Part shown: positions 15,921 to 23,568 of the stretch, in pieces
Layout of the letters: each line of letters begins with the position of its first letter
Position numbering within the stretch: position 1 is the stretch's first letter
NCBI GenBank assembly: GCA_024236155.1
Contig: JACKLA010000002.1
Span: 186,001-250,000 of the forward strand
Source: Sphingomonadaceae bacterium
GTDB lineage: Bacteria; Pseudomonadota; Alphaproteobacteria; Sphingomonadales; Sphingomonadaceae
DNA length: 64,000 nt
Direction: 5' to 3'
Notes under the pieces: generated by a model
The model's database searches: none
What the model was told of the DNA's origin: nothing
What the model saw: only the letters and a program-made list of their open reading frames with translations
Position numbers and translations under genes: made by a program

Positions 15921-16473
15921 AGAAAACCTTACCTAAGAATTGTCTCAGCATATTCGCTAGTGAGTAGAGGGCGATTCTACAATATTGAATGTTTCGCCTT
16001 TGTTCCTTTTTTGTGGACGACCCGTGGAAAGGTTCAGCTAGAAGAGTTCCGGGGACAGCAGGAGTTCCGGGCATGAGTTCTGCGGACAGTATACGTTTTT
16101 CGATTGTTCCGAGGACACCTTCCAAGCTTTATCGTCACTCAGGACTTGATCCGGGACCCCGCTTCTCCCGCCGTTCCGTTCTAGGGTGATTGGGACCCTG
16201 TCTCGGGGGGCAGCGTGACGTGCATTGTGAAATGGCTCGATGACGCGATATGCTGTCCTACTTTCTCCACGCTCGCTACCATCCCCTCATGACCAACCCG
16301 CACCAGCCCGATTCCAACCCTTGGACTGTGTTCCATGTGTTCCACTTGCTCAGCTTTCTTGCTCGAAAGCTGAACGGCGTGGTCGGGCCACAATCGACGA
16401 AACAGCGGAAAAGCGCGCAAAACTCAGGCGCGGGATAGTGTCAACACCGTCAACACCCCGCTAGGATCGCGGC
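15921..16473. other. Gene-free stretch with repeat remnants
   Basis: No convincing coding region in about 550 bases. It begins with an AT-rich segment that probably holds the promoter of the leftward DUF5343/TIGR02391 pair. Then come near-duplicated phrases (AGTTCCGGGGACAGCAG and AGTTCCGGGCATGAG, with GCGGACAGTATACG), which look like old mobile-repeat debris. A copy of the REP-like repeat lies at 16133-16164, and a hairpin with a 9-bp stem at 16350-16373 (TCAGCTTTC / GAAAGCTGA). A 9-base direct repeat GTCAACACC lies just before folP. Frames of 60-80 codons here show no protein-like features. Confidence 0.6.
16133..16164 (+). repeat. REP-like half-element (copy 1 of the repeat found in pntB)
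   Basis: CGTCACTCAGGACTTGATCC... ending CCCCGCTT matches the reverse complement of the right arm of the palindrome in pntB (23646-23678), with five mismatches over 32 bases, including the central GGACTTGATCCGGG. Only one arm is present here, so this copy is partial. Confidence 0.75.
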
Positions 16474-17589
16474 ATGAGCAAGCAGGTCTATATCCGCCCC
16501 GTCGGCACCACGCCCGGCCCGCAATCCGAGCATGGCGATGCCGTGCGGCTGGCGGGCGGTATGGTCTATGCGCATCGCTTTGCAGTGATTGTGCGCGATG
16601 GCGCAAAGGTCACGGATCGCTGGCTCGCCTCGCCTGCAACCATCGACGAGGTGCTGGGCGATCTGCCCGATAGCCTCGCCGCCGAGGCCGAGCGGCAGTG
16701 GAGTGCGCTGCGCTTTGCCCATCCGGCGTTGCAGCTGGGCGAGCGCACCGTGCATCTCGACCAGCCGCAGGTGATGGGCATCCTCAACGTCACGCCTGAC
16801 AGTTTCAGCGATGGCGGCCAGTTCCTCGACAACCCCGAAGCGGGCAGGGCGCATGCCTCGGCCATGCTGGAGGCGGGCGCGGCGATGGTCGATATCGGGG
16901 GCGAGAGCACGCGCCCCGGCGCGGCGGCGACATGGGAGGGCGACGAGCTGGAGCGGGTGATCCCGGCGGTCGAATATTGCGCCGCAATGGGCGCGGCGGT
17001 CAGCGTCGATACAAGGCGTCCGGCGGTGATGGAGGCCGCGCTCGATGCGGGCGCACATGTGGTGAACGACATTTCCGCGCTGCGCCACGATCCGCGAAGC
17101 CTTGAGCTGATGGCCTCGCGCACCTGCCCGGTGGTGCTGATGCACGCGCCGGGCGATGGCGACGATCCGCATGCCGATGGCGGCTACACCAATGTCGCCT
17201 TCGATGTGTTCGACGGGCTGAAGGAACGGCGCGATGCCGCGATTGCGGCGGGGATCGACCGGTCGCGCATCGTGCTCGACCCGGGCATCGGCTTCGGCAA
17301 GTCGCTGGCGGAGAACCTCAGCGTTCTGAACGCGCTGCCGATGTACCACGCGCTCGGCTGCCCGCTGCTGCTGGGTGCGAGCCGCAAGCGGATGATCGGC
17401 GCGCTGAGCCATGAGGCACCGGTGGAGCAGCGCCTCGGCGGCAGCATCGCGCTCACCATTGCGGGGATGAATGCAGGCGTCCAGCTGCTGCGCGTCCACG
17501 ATGTCGCGGAGACGGTGCAGGCACGCAACGTATGGCGCGGCCTGCGCGACGCGGCGCTGACCGATTTTGCGGAGTTGCCGGGAGAGTGA
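16474..17589 (+). CDS. folP: Dihydropteroate synthase
   Basis: Joins 7,8-dihydropterin pyrophosphate to p-aminobenzoate in folate synthesis; the sulfonamide target. 371 residues. Core motifs are MGILNVTPDSFSDGG (residues 101-115), GGESTRPGA, SVDTRRP, DPGIGFGKS and LGASRKRMIG. About 95 residues precede the TIM barrel (MSKQVYIRPVGTTPG...RTVHLDQPQV); this N-terminal extension is longer than in E. coli FolP and seems to be a lineage feature. The start is ATG 16474 after a repeat-rich gap. No other folate gene is adjacent. Confidence 0.95.
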   Translation: MSKQVYIRPVGTTPGPQSEHGDAVRLAGGMVYAHRFAVIVRDGAKVTDRWLASPATIDEVLGDLPDSLAAEAERQWSALRFAHPALQLGERTVHLDQPQVMGILNVTPDSFSDGGQFLDNPEAGRAHASAMLEAGAAMVDIGGESTRPGAAATWEGDELERVIPAVEYCAAMGAAVSVDTRRPAVMEAALDAGAHVVNDISALRHDPRSLELMASRTCPVVLMHAPGDGDDPHADGGYTNVAFDVFDGLKERRDAAIAAGIDRSRIVLDPGIGFGKSLAENLSVLNALPMYHALGCPLLLGASRKRMIGALSHEAPVEQRLGGSIALTIAGMNAGVQLLRVHDVAETVQARNVWRGLRDAALTDFAELPGE

Positions 17590-17656
17590 TCGTAAACGAA
17601 CGGCTTGCGCGCCGCGCAGCGCGTGTTAACTCAGCGCCATCCTTTGGGGGGATCAC

Positions 17657-19147
17657 ATGACGACACGCCGCAACCTGCTCAAATCGACCACGCTGCTGGG
17701 CCTTGCCGCGAGTACGGCCACACCAGGCCTGGCATATGCGAGCGATGTTCGCGTGCGCCATTCGGGCATGTCCATTGGCGGGGCGAAACAGTCGCTCGCC
17801 TATCACTGGCTCGATACGCTGCTCAATATTGCGGTGCGCGATGTCGAGTTGCACCAGGCGCGGCCGACTATCCTCGCACGCGCGATGGCGATCGTGACCG
17901 AGGCGATGTACGAGGCGTGGGCGGCGTTCGACGACAAGGCGATGGGTGTCAGCTTCGGTACCTCGCTGCGGCGCCCGCCAGCCGAACGCACACCGGCGAA
18001 CAAGCAGGCGGCGATCAGCTTTGCCGCAGCCTGCGCCTTGTCGGACCTGTACCCGGAATCGCGTCATATGGTCGACGCGGCGCTCAAACGCTTCGGCTAT
18101 GATCCTGCCGCAGGGGTTGCTTCGCGCACCAGCGCCATCGGGGTTGGCGTGCTGGTCGGCGAGACCATTTGCGCAGCCAAGCATGCGGACGGCGCGAACC
18201 AGCTGGGCGACGAAGTCGGATCGAGCGGCGCGCCCTATTCGGACTACACCGAATATGCCCCGGTCAATCCGCCTGACCGTGTATGGAACCCCGACCGGTG
18301 GCAGCCGATCACCTTCCGCCGCGACGATGGCAGCACCTTCGCGCCCGGTTTCCTCACCCCGCACTGGTACCGGGTGGAGCCTTTCGCCCTGTCGAGCCCG
18401 GACCAGTTCCGCGCGCCCGAGCCTCCGCGCGTCGGGTCCGACCAGCTCAGGGCCGAGATCGACGAGGTGCTGGCCTATAACGCCGGCCTCACGCCCAAGC
18501 AGAAGGCGATCGTCGAATTCATGCGCGACGGGCCGGGATCGACCGGGCAATCGGGCCACTGGCTGCGCTTCGCACAGGATATCTCGCGCCGCGATGGCAA
18601 CGACCTCGATACCGATGTGAAGCTGTTTTTCCAGGTTGGGCAATGCGCGCATGACGCCTTCATCGCCTCATGGGACAGCAAGCGGTACTGGGACACCTCG
18701 CGTCCGTGGACGCTGGTGCGCCATTACTATGGCGACCAGATGATCAAGGGCTGGGGCGGGCCGGGCAAGGGTACTGTCGAGATGAAGGGGGCGGACTGGT
18801 ATCCCTATTCGCCCTATGTTTTCGTCAGCCCACCATTCCCGAGCTATGTCTCGGGTCACAGCACGGTGAGCGCGGCCTGTGCCGAGACCCTGCGCCTGTT
18901 CACCGGATCGGACGAACTGGGTGCGGAACTGGTGCGCCATCCGGGCGAGATTACCGAGCCCGATGCGGTGGGGCCGGACGTCACGCTGTTCCTGCCGACC
19001 TTCACGGAATCCGCCGAGCTGGCGGGCATCAGCCGCATCATGGGCGGCTATCACATCCAGGCGGACAATGTGGAAGGCCTCAGGATGGGCCGCAGCGTGG
19101 GGCAGGTCGTGCATGAGAGGGCGCAGGACCTGTTCGGGCATAGCTAA
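17657..19147 (+). CDS. Vanadium-dependent haloperoxidase-like (PAP2 superfamily) enzyme
   Basis: 496 residues. The N-terminus MTTRRNLLKSTTLLGLAAS is a Tat-type signal, so export in folded form is likely. The C-terminal half has the vanadate/phosphate-binding signatures: WDTSRPWTLVRHYY, PPFPSYVSGHSTVSAACAE and SRIMGGYHIQADNVEG, which match the K/R, SGH and R-x4-H pattern of vanadium haloperoxidases and acid phosphatases. Whether it oxidises halide or acts as a phosphatase cannot be told from sequence. GGGGGG precedes the start by a few bases. The stop overlaps the opposing SDR stop by four bases. Confidence 0.85.
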   Translation: MTTRRNLLKSTTLLGLAASTATPGLAYASDVRVRHSGMSIGGAKQSLAYHWLDTLLNIAVRDVELHQARPTILARAMAIVTEAMYEAWAAFDDKAMGVSFGTSLRRPPAERTPANKQAAISFAAACALSDLYPESRHMVDAALKRFGYDPAAGVASRTSAIGVGVLVGETICAAKHADGANQLGDEVGSSGAPYSDYTEYAPVNPPDRVWNPDRWQPITFRRDDGSTFAPGFLTPHWYRVEPFALSSPDQFRAPEPPRVGSDQLRAEIDEVLAYNAGLTPKQKAIVEFMRDGPGSTGQSGHWLRFAQDISRRDGNDLDTDVKLFFQVGQCAHDAFIASWDSKRYWDTSRPWTLVRHYYGDQMIKGWGGPGKGTVEMKGADWYPYSPYVFVSPPFPSYVSGHSTVSAACAETLRLFTGSDELGAELVRHPGEITEPDAVGPDVTLFLPTFTESAELAGISRIMGGYHIQADNVEGLRMGRSVGQVVHERAQDLFGHS

Positions 19148-19923
19148 CCGGGCGAAGCTGCCGATCCGGCGAGCAGCCCACCGTCGAGCGTGAGTTCGGC
19201 GCCGGTCATATAGGCGCTCTCGTCGCTGGCGAGGAAGGTGGCGAGCGCGGCCACTTCCTCAACCGTGCCGAAACGCTTGAGCGGGGTATCGGCAACCAGC
19301 GAAGCCATCTTCGCCTCGCGGTCCGGCCCGTCGCCCAGCATCGGCTCCCAGATCGGGGTGAGGATAGCCGCTGGGTGGATCGAATTGCAGCGGATCGCCC
19401 AGCCATGCTGCGCGCAATAGAGCGCGACCGACTTGGAATGATTGCGGATCGCCGCCTTGCTCGCGGCATAGGCCGCGGCACCGGGTATGCCGACCAGGCC
19501 CGAGCGCGAGGACATGTTGATGATCGAGCCTTTACGGGCTGCCTTCATCGCCCGGATCGCATAGCGGCAGCCGAGGAAGGTGCCGTCGGTGTTGACCGCG
19601 TGCACCGCGTGCCAGTCTGCCAGTGAGGCATTCTCCGGATCATGCGGGCCGGGCGATGCCTCGAACCCGGTGATCCCGGCATTGTTGACCAGCACATCGA
19701 TGGCTGGTTCCGCAGCTTCGAGATCAGCCCACTGCGCTTCCGACCGCACGTCGAGCACGGCAAAGTCACAGCCGATATTGGCAGCTGCTGCCTTGCCTGC
19801 CGCCTCATCGATATCGGTCAGCAGGACTGAGGCACCTTCGCGCGCTAAAGCCTCGCAAATGCCGAGCCCGATACCGCTCGCGCCGCCAGTGACGACGCAT
19901 CGCTTGTCCTGAAGTCTTGCCAT
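19144..19923 (-). CDS. Short-chain dehydrogenase/reductase (SDR)
   Basis: 259-residue classical SDR: cofactor motif TGGASGIG at 12-19, NNAG at 80-83, catalytic serine in NMSSRSG (about 138), and YAASK with Y152 and K156. It ends in the usual AYMTGAELTLDGG. Substrate unknown. Asp/Asn choice after beta-2 (LLTDIDE) favours NAD+ over NADP+ (inference). It converges with the haloperoxidase-like gene, sharing four bases at the stops, and is separated from the next leftward gene upstream by 40 bases. Confidence 0.92.
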   Translation of the reverse strand: MARLQDKRCVVTGGASGIGLGICEALAREGASVLLTDIDEAAGKAAAANIGCDFAVLDVRSEAQWADLEAAEPAIDVLVNNAGITGFEASPGPHDPENASLADWHAVHAVNTDGTFLGCRYAIRAMKAARKGSIINMSSRSGLVGIPGAAAYAASKAAIRNHSKSVALYCAQHGWAIRCNSIHPAAILTPIWEPMLGDGPDREAKMASLVADTPLKRFGTVEEVAALATFLASDESAYMTGAELTLDGGLLAGSAASPG

Positions 19924-19963
19924 CTGCCGCGCATAGGAGCGCGCGGGTTGCGGCGCAATCGGT

Positions 19964-20416
19964 TCAGCCGCCGATACGTTCCATCAGCTGGCCGAGCGTG
20001 TCGGCCATCCATGCCTCGTCGACATTGGCATATTTGGTGTGGATCGGCTTGCCCGGCGCGACCGCGAATTCGCTGCGTTCGATGGTGCCGATCGAGGCGA
20101 TGGCGCGCCCCTTGTCGAGCGCGAGGGCGAGCGCGGCGATGCGCTGGCCATGGACCTTGATGACGAAGCGCTTGGTGTTGCCTTCGCCGCCTTCCTCGTT
20201 GATCTCGATATCTGCGCGGTCGTTGACGGCGCCTTTTACCAGTTCGACCAGCCGCACCAGCTTGGGTGCCTCGTCACGCGCCCAGCGCATGCGTTCGAAA
20301 TTGCCTTCGTCGACCTTGCGCGACAGGCGATCGAGTGCGTCGCGAAAGGCGTCTTCGGTGGCTGCCGAAGCGATCGGTTCGGCGGTAACGGAGGGCGAGA
20401 TCGGGCCGTCAACCAT
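19964..20416 (-). CDS. Conserved hypothetical protein of the NtrC-like regulator operon
   Basis: 150 residues beginning MVDGPISPSVTAEP. Soluble, charged, with an N-terminal helical half (DAFRDALDRLSRKVDEGNFERMRWARDE in pieces) and a C-terminal half with KRFVIKVHGQRIAALALALDKG. I do not recognise a named domain. It begins 13 bases after the stop of the NtrC-like regulator, in the same direction, so it is co-transcribed and may be a partner of that regulator. The ATG at 20416 is preferred because the open frame further upstream overlaps the regulator's C-terminus. Confidence 0.7.
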   Translation of the reverse strand: MVDGPISPSVTAEPIASAATEDAFRDALDRLSRKVDEGNFERMRWARDEAPKLVRLVELVKGAVNDRADIEINEEGGEGNTKRFVIKVHGQRIAALALALDKGRAIASIGTIERSEFAVAPGKPIHTKYANVDEAWMADTLGQLMERIGG

Positions 20417-20429
20417 TGTCTGAGGTTCC

Positions 20430-21851
20430 CTAGGCTGCGTTGTCGATGCCGAGATCGGCGAGCTTGCGGTAAAGTGTCGAGCGCCCGATGCCGAGGCGAC
20501 GGGCAACTTCCGTCATGCGGCCGCGATAATGGCCGATGGCAAGGCGGATCACATCGGCCTCGATCTCTTCGAGCGGGCGCAGGTTCCCGTCTGCGGAATA
20601 GAGCATCACGCCGACGCCTTCCTGCATCGGGTTGCGCGGTTCCTCGATCACTTCGCCGAGCAGTTCTGACAGCTGCGGGAATGCCTCGGCCGTCAGCGTA
20701 TCGCCTTCGCAATAGACCACGGCGCGGAACAGCACTGCCTGCAACTGGCGGACATTGCCGGGCCAGTCGAAGGCCGAGAGGAGCGAGAGCGCGCTGTCGC
20801 TGATCGAAAGATGGCGCAGGCCCGGCTGCTCACCGATCCGACCGAGGAAGTAGCGCGCCAGGGCCGGGATATCGCCCGTGCGTTCGCGCAGTGGCGGCAT
20901 GGTGATCCGCGTCTGCGAAATCACTTCGAGCAGGTCAGGGTGGAAATATCCGTGGCTGTTGAGATCATCGAGCGGCAGGTTGCTGGCGCTGAGCAGGCGG
21001 ACGTCGATCTTGAAACCGTGCTTCGCGCCGACGGGGCGCACAATGCCAGTGGAAAGCATTTCGGCCAGCTTGGCCTGCAGGTCTTCGCTCAACCGGTCGA
21101 TCTCGTCGAGCACCAGCGTGCCGCCATCGCAATGCTGCAATGCGCCGACCTGCCGGTCGAATGCGCCGGGAAAGGCGTTCTGCTCATGGCCGAACAGGAC
21201 GGATTCGATCGAGTTGGCGGGTATCCCGCGCACATTTATCAGGCGGAACGGGGCCTTGGCGCGGGGGCTTGCGGCGTGCATCGCGCGCAGCAGCATTTCC
21301 TTGCCGGTGCCGCTCTCACCCTCGATCAGCACATTGCCGTGGTTGCGCGCGGCCTTGGCCGCCTTGGCCAGTGCAGCGCGAAAATTGGGCGCGGTGCCGA
21401 TCATCGATTCGAAATCGAGCACCGGGGCAAGCTTTTCGGTCAGTGGCTGGAGTTCGTCCTTGGGCGCTTCGCGCTTGGTCGAACTGCGCAGTGCCTGCAT
21501 CAACCGGTCGGGAGCGACCGGCTTGATAAGGTAGTCGGTGGCCCCGGCACGCATCGCCTGCACTGCAAGCAGCGGCGAGGCGCTGGCGGTAAGGACGAGA
21601 ATCGGCAGCGCAGGGCGGCGCTCCTTCAGTTCCTCGATCAGTTCACAGGCATTCTCGCCCGGCACCCACTGGTCGAGGATAATCGCCGATAGCTGCATGC
21701 CCTGGCGGGTGCCGAGTGTGGCAATTGCCGTCTCGGGATCGGACACGACCAGCGTGCGCCAGCCCTCACGCGCAGCGAGCGCAGTGATGAGCCGACTCTG
21801 TGCCGGTTCGTCATCGATCAGCATCAGCAATCGCGATTCGGTGTCCGCCAT
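20430..21851 (-). CDS. NtrC-family response regulator with AAA+ and Fis-type HTH, degenerate GAFTGA
   Basis: 473 residues in three domains. The receiver has the acidic pair D13/D14, phospho-acceptor D60 in ILDQWVPG and K110 in LIKPV. The AAA+ domain has Walker A GESGTGKE near 178-185 and Walker B LVLDEID near 247. The C-terminal HTH contains MTEVARRLGIGRSTLYRKLADLG. The loop that contacts sigma-54, normally GAFTGA, reads NAFPGA at 225-230, so classical sigma-54 activation is doubtful. GGGGGA lies upstream of the start. No histidine kinase gene is adjacent, so its signal is unknown. Confidence 0.9.
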   Translation of the reverse strand: MADTESRLLMLIDDEPAQSRLITALAAREGWRTLVVSDPETAIATLGTRQGMQLSAIILDQWVPGENACELIEELKERRPALPILVLTASASPLLAVQAMRAGATDYLIKPVAPDRLMQALRSSTKREAPKDELQPLTEKLAPVLDFESMIGTAPNFRAALAKAAKAARNHGNVLIEGESGTGKEMLLRAMHAASPRAKAPFRLINVRGIPANSIESVLFGHEQNAFPGAFDRQVGALQHCDGGTLVLDEIDRLSEDLQAKLAEMLSTGIVRPVGAKHGFKIDVRLLSASNLPLDDLNSHGYFHPDLLEVISQTRITMPPLRERTGDIPALARYFLGRIGEQPGLRHLSISDSALSLLSAFDWPGNVRQLQAVLFRAVVYCEGDTLTAEAFPQLSELLGEVIEEPRNPMQEGVGVMLYSADGNLRPLEEIEADVIRLAIGHYRGRMTEVARRLGIGRSTLYRKLADLGIDNAA

Positions 21852-22020
21852 AATCCCCCAACGGCACAGAATGCCGTCCCAAGGTGAAACAGGCGTCCCG
21901 TTTAGGGGCAACGGGTAAAGGTCAGATTAAGGGTGACGCCAGATTTGCTGCTCTTGATGCCGCGCGGCGTGCGCGATAGGAACCGCCGCAGACATATTCA
22001 CTTTCGGGGAATTTCAATCG

Positions 22021-22143
22021 ATGTCCGCCAATGACATGAAGGCCGCTCAGAAAACCTATGACGGCTTTATCGCATCGCTCAAATGGACGGTGCCGCTGAC
22101 CGCGATCATCACGCTGCTGATCGTTATCATGATCGCCGACTGA
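22021..22143 (+). CDS. aa3-type cytochrome c oxidase subunit IV (small)
   Basis: A 40-residue frame: MSANDMKAAQKTYDGFIAS followed by LKWTVPLTAIITLLIVIMIAD. The soluble amphipathic start with a K-x-Y-x-G-F pattern and one C-terminal membrane helix is that of the bacterial aa3-type oxidase subunit IV family (COX4_bact_4). The oxidase structural genes are not nearby; this small gene commonly sits in front of pntA in alphaproteobacteria. It starts at ATG 22021 with GGGGAA upstream and ends 13 bases before pntA, so it is probably the first gene of the pnt operon. Confidence 0.85.
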   Translation: MSANDMKAAQKTYDGFIASLKWTVPLTAIITLLIVIMIAD

Positions 22144-22156
22144 CCCTGACGGCATC

Positions 22157-23284
22157 TTGCGGATAGCAGCCCTCAAGGAACGCGCACCGGGCGAAACGCG
22201 CGTCGCCGCCACACCCGAAACGGTGAAGAAATTCATCGCGCTGGGTGCCAGTTTTGCCGTCGAGCAGGGCGCGGGGGCTTTCGCCGCCATTGCTGACGAA
22301 GACTATGCAGCAGCCGGGGCCGATGTGCTGCCTGCGGGCAAGGTTGCCGAGGGCGCTGATATAGTGCTTGCCGTGCAGGCACCCGATCCCGACGCGCTGA
22401 AAGGTGCGAAGCCCGGTGCGTGGGTCGCCGCGACCTTCGATCCCTTCGGACAGCGCGAGCGGGTGGATGCCTATGCCAAGGCGGGTTTCGAGGCACTGGC
22501 GATGGAATTCATGCCGCGCATCACCCGCGCGCAGAGCATGGACGTGCTCTCCAGCCAGTCCAACCTTGCCGGTTACAAGGCAGTGATCGCTGCGGCCGAC
22601 CAGTATGGCCGTGCCTTCCCGATGATGATGACGGCGGCGGGCACGGTGCAGGCCGCGCGCGTCTTCATCATGGGTGTCGGTGTCGCGGGTCTTCAGGCGA
22701 TTGCAACGGCCAAGCGGCTGGGCGCGCAGGTTTCCGCGACCGATGTGCGCTCTGCCACGAAAGAACAGATCCAGTCGCTCGGCGCGAAACCGGTCTTCGT
22801 CGAAAGCGTCGAGGGGATCGAGGGCGAAGGCAGCGGCGGTTATGCCACGGAAATGAGCGAGGAATACCAGAAGGCGCAGGCCGAACTGGTTTCGAGCCAT
22901 ATCGCCAAGCAGGATATCGTCATCACCACGGCGCTGATCCCTGGTCGTGCTGCACCGCGCCTGATCAGTGATGCACAGATCGCCAGCATGAAGCCGGGCA
23001 GCGTGATTTTCGACCTTGCCGTGGCACAGGGCGGCAATGTCGAAGGCTCGAAAGCAGACGAACTGGTGGAAAAGCACGGCGTGACCATCATGGGCTACGC
23101 CAACACCCCGGCACATCTCGCTGCGGATACCTCGGCACTGTTCGCGCGCAACCACTACAACTTCCTCTCGGCCTTCTGGGACAAGGAGGCAGGCAAGCCA
23201 GTGCTCGACGAGGAAATCGGCGACGCCATCCGGCTGACGGAGGGCGGCAAGGTGGTCAATCAGCGACTGATGGAGAACGGCTAA
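22157..23284 (+). CDS. pntAa: NAD(P) transhydrogenase subunit alpha part 1
   Basis: NAD(H)-binding domain I of the proton-translocating transhydrogenase, which makes NADPH from NADH at the expense of the proton gradient. 375 residues, soluble. The Rossmann motif is FIMGVGVAGLQAIATAKRLGA; RITRAQSMDVLSSQSNLAGY and GYANTPAHLAADTS are family signatures. The start is TTG 22157 (LRIAALKERAPGETRVA...), as no ATG or GTG fits. The stop shares one base with the next start (TAATG), so the subunits are coupled. Confidence 0.95.
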   Translation: MRIAALKERAPGETRVAATPETVKKFIALGASFAVEQGAGAFAAIADEDYAAAGADVLPAGKVAEGADIVLAVQAPDPDALKGAKPGAWVAATFDPFGQRERVDAYAKAGFEALAMEFMPRITRAQSMDVLSSQSNLAGYKAVIAAADQYGRAFPMMMTAAGTVQAARVFIMGVGVAGLQAIATAKRLGAQVSATDVRSATKEQIQSLGAKPVFVESVEGIEGEGSGGYATEMSEEYQKAQAELVSSHIAKQDIVITTALIPGRAAPRLISDAQIASMKPGSVIFDLAVAQGGNVEGSKADELVEKHGVTIMGYANTPAHLAADTSALFARNHYNFLSAFWDKEAGKPVLDEEIGDAIRLTEGGKVVNQRLMENG

Positions 23285-23568
23285 TGGACTTCATCTCGAT
23301 CCTGTCGATTTTCGTGCTGGCCTGCTTCGTGGGCTATTACGTGGTCTGGTCGGTCACCCCCGCGCTGCACACGCCGCTGATGGCGGTGACCAATGCGATT
23401 TCCAGTGTGATCATCGTCGGTGCGCTGATCGCTTCGGCTGAGGCGGGGAGCGATATTGCCAAGTGGCTCGGCCTTGCGGGCGTGGTGCTGGCGAGCGTCA
23501 ACATTTTCGGCGGCTTTGCGGTGACCGAGCGTATGCTGGCGATGTACAAGAAGAAGGAGAAGAAGTGA
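23284..23568 (+). CDS. pntAb: NAD(P) transhydrogenase subunit alpha part 2
   Basis: 94 residues with three membrane helices (ISILSIFVLACFVGYYVVW, LMAVTNAISSVIIVGALIA, LGLAGVVLASVNIFGGFAV) and a basic tail. It forms part of the membrane domain II that conducts protons. The split alpha subunit (PntAa plus PntAb) is normal for this group. Start ATG 23284 and stop TGA 23566-23568 overlap both neighbours by one base. Confidence 0.95.
   Translation: MDFISILSIFVLACFVGYYVVWSVTPALHTPLMAVTNAISSVIIVGALIASAEAGSDIAKWLGLAGVVLASVNIFGGFAVTERMLAMYKKKEKK

Noticed and set aside
16240..16464. Frames of 60-75 codons before folP
   Set aside because: They contain the hairpin TCAGCTTTC/GAAAGCTGA and short tandem phrases, with no ribosome binding site or recognisable protein sequence.
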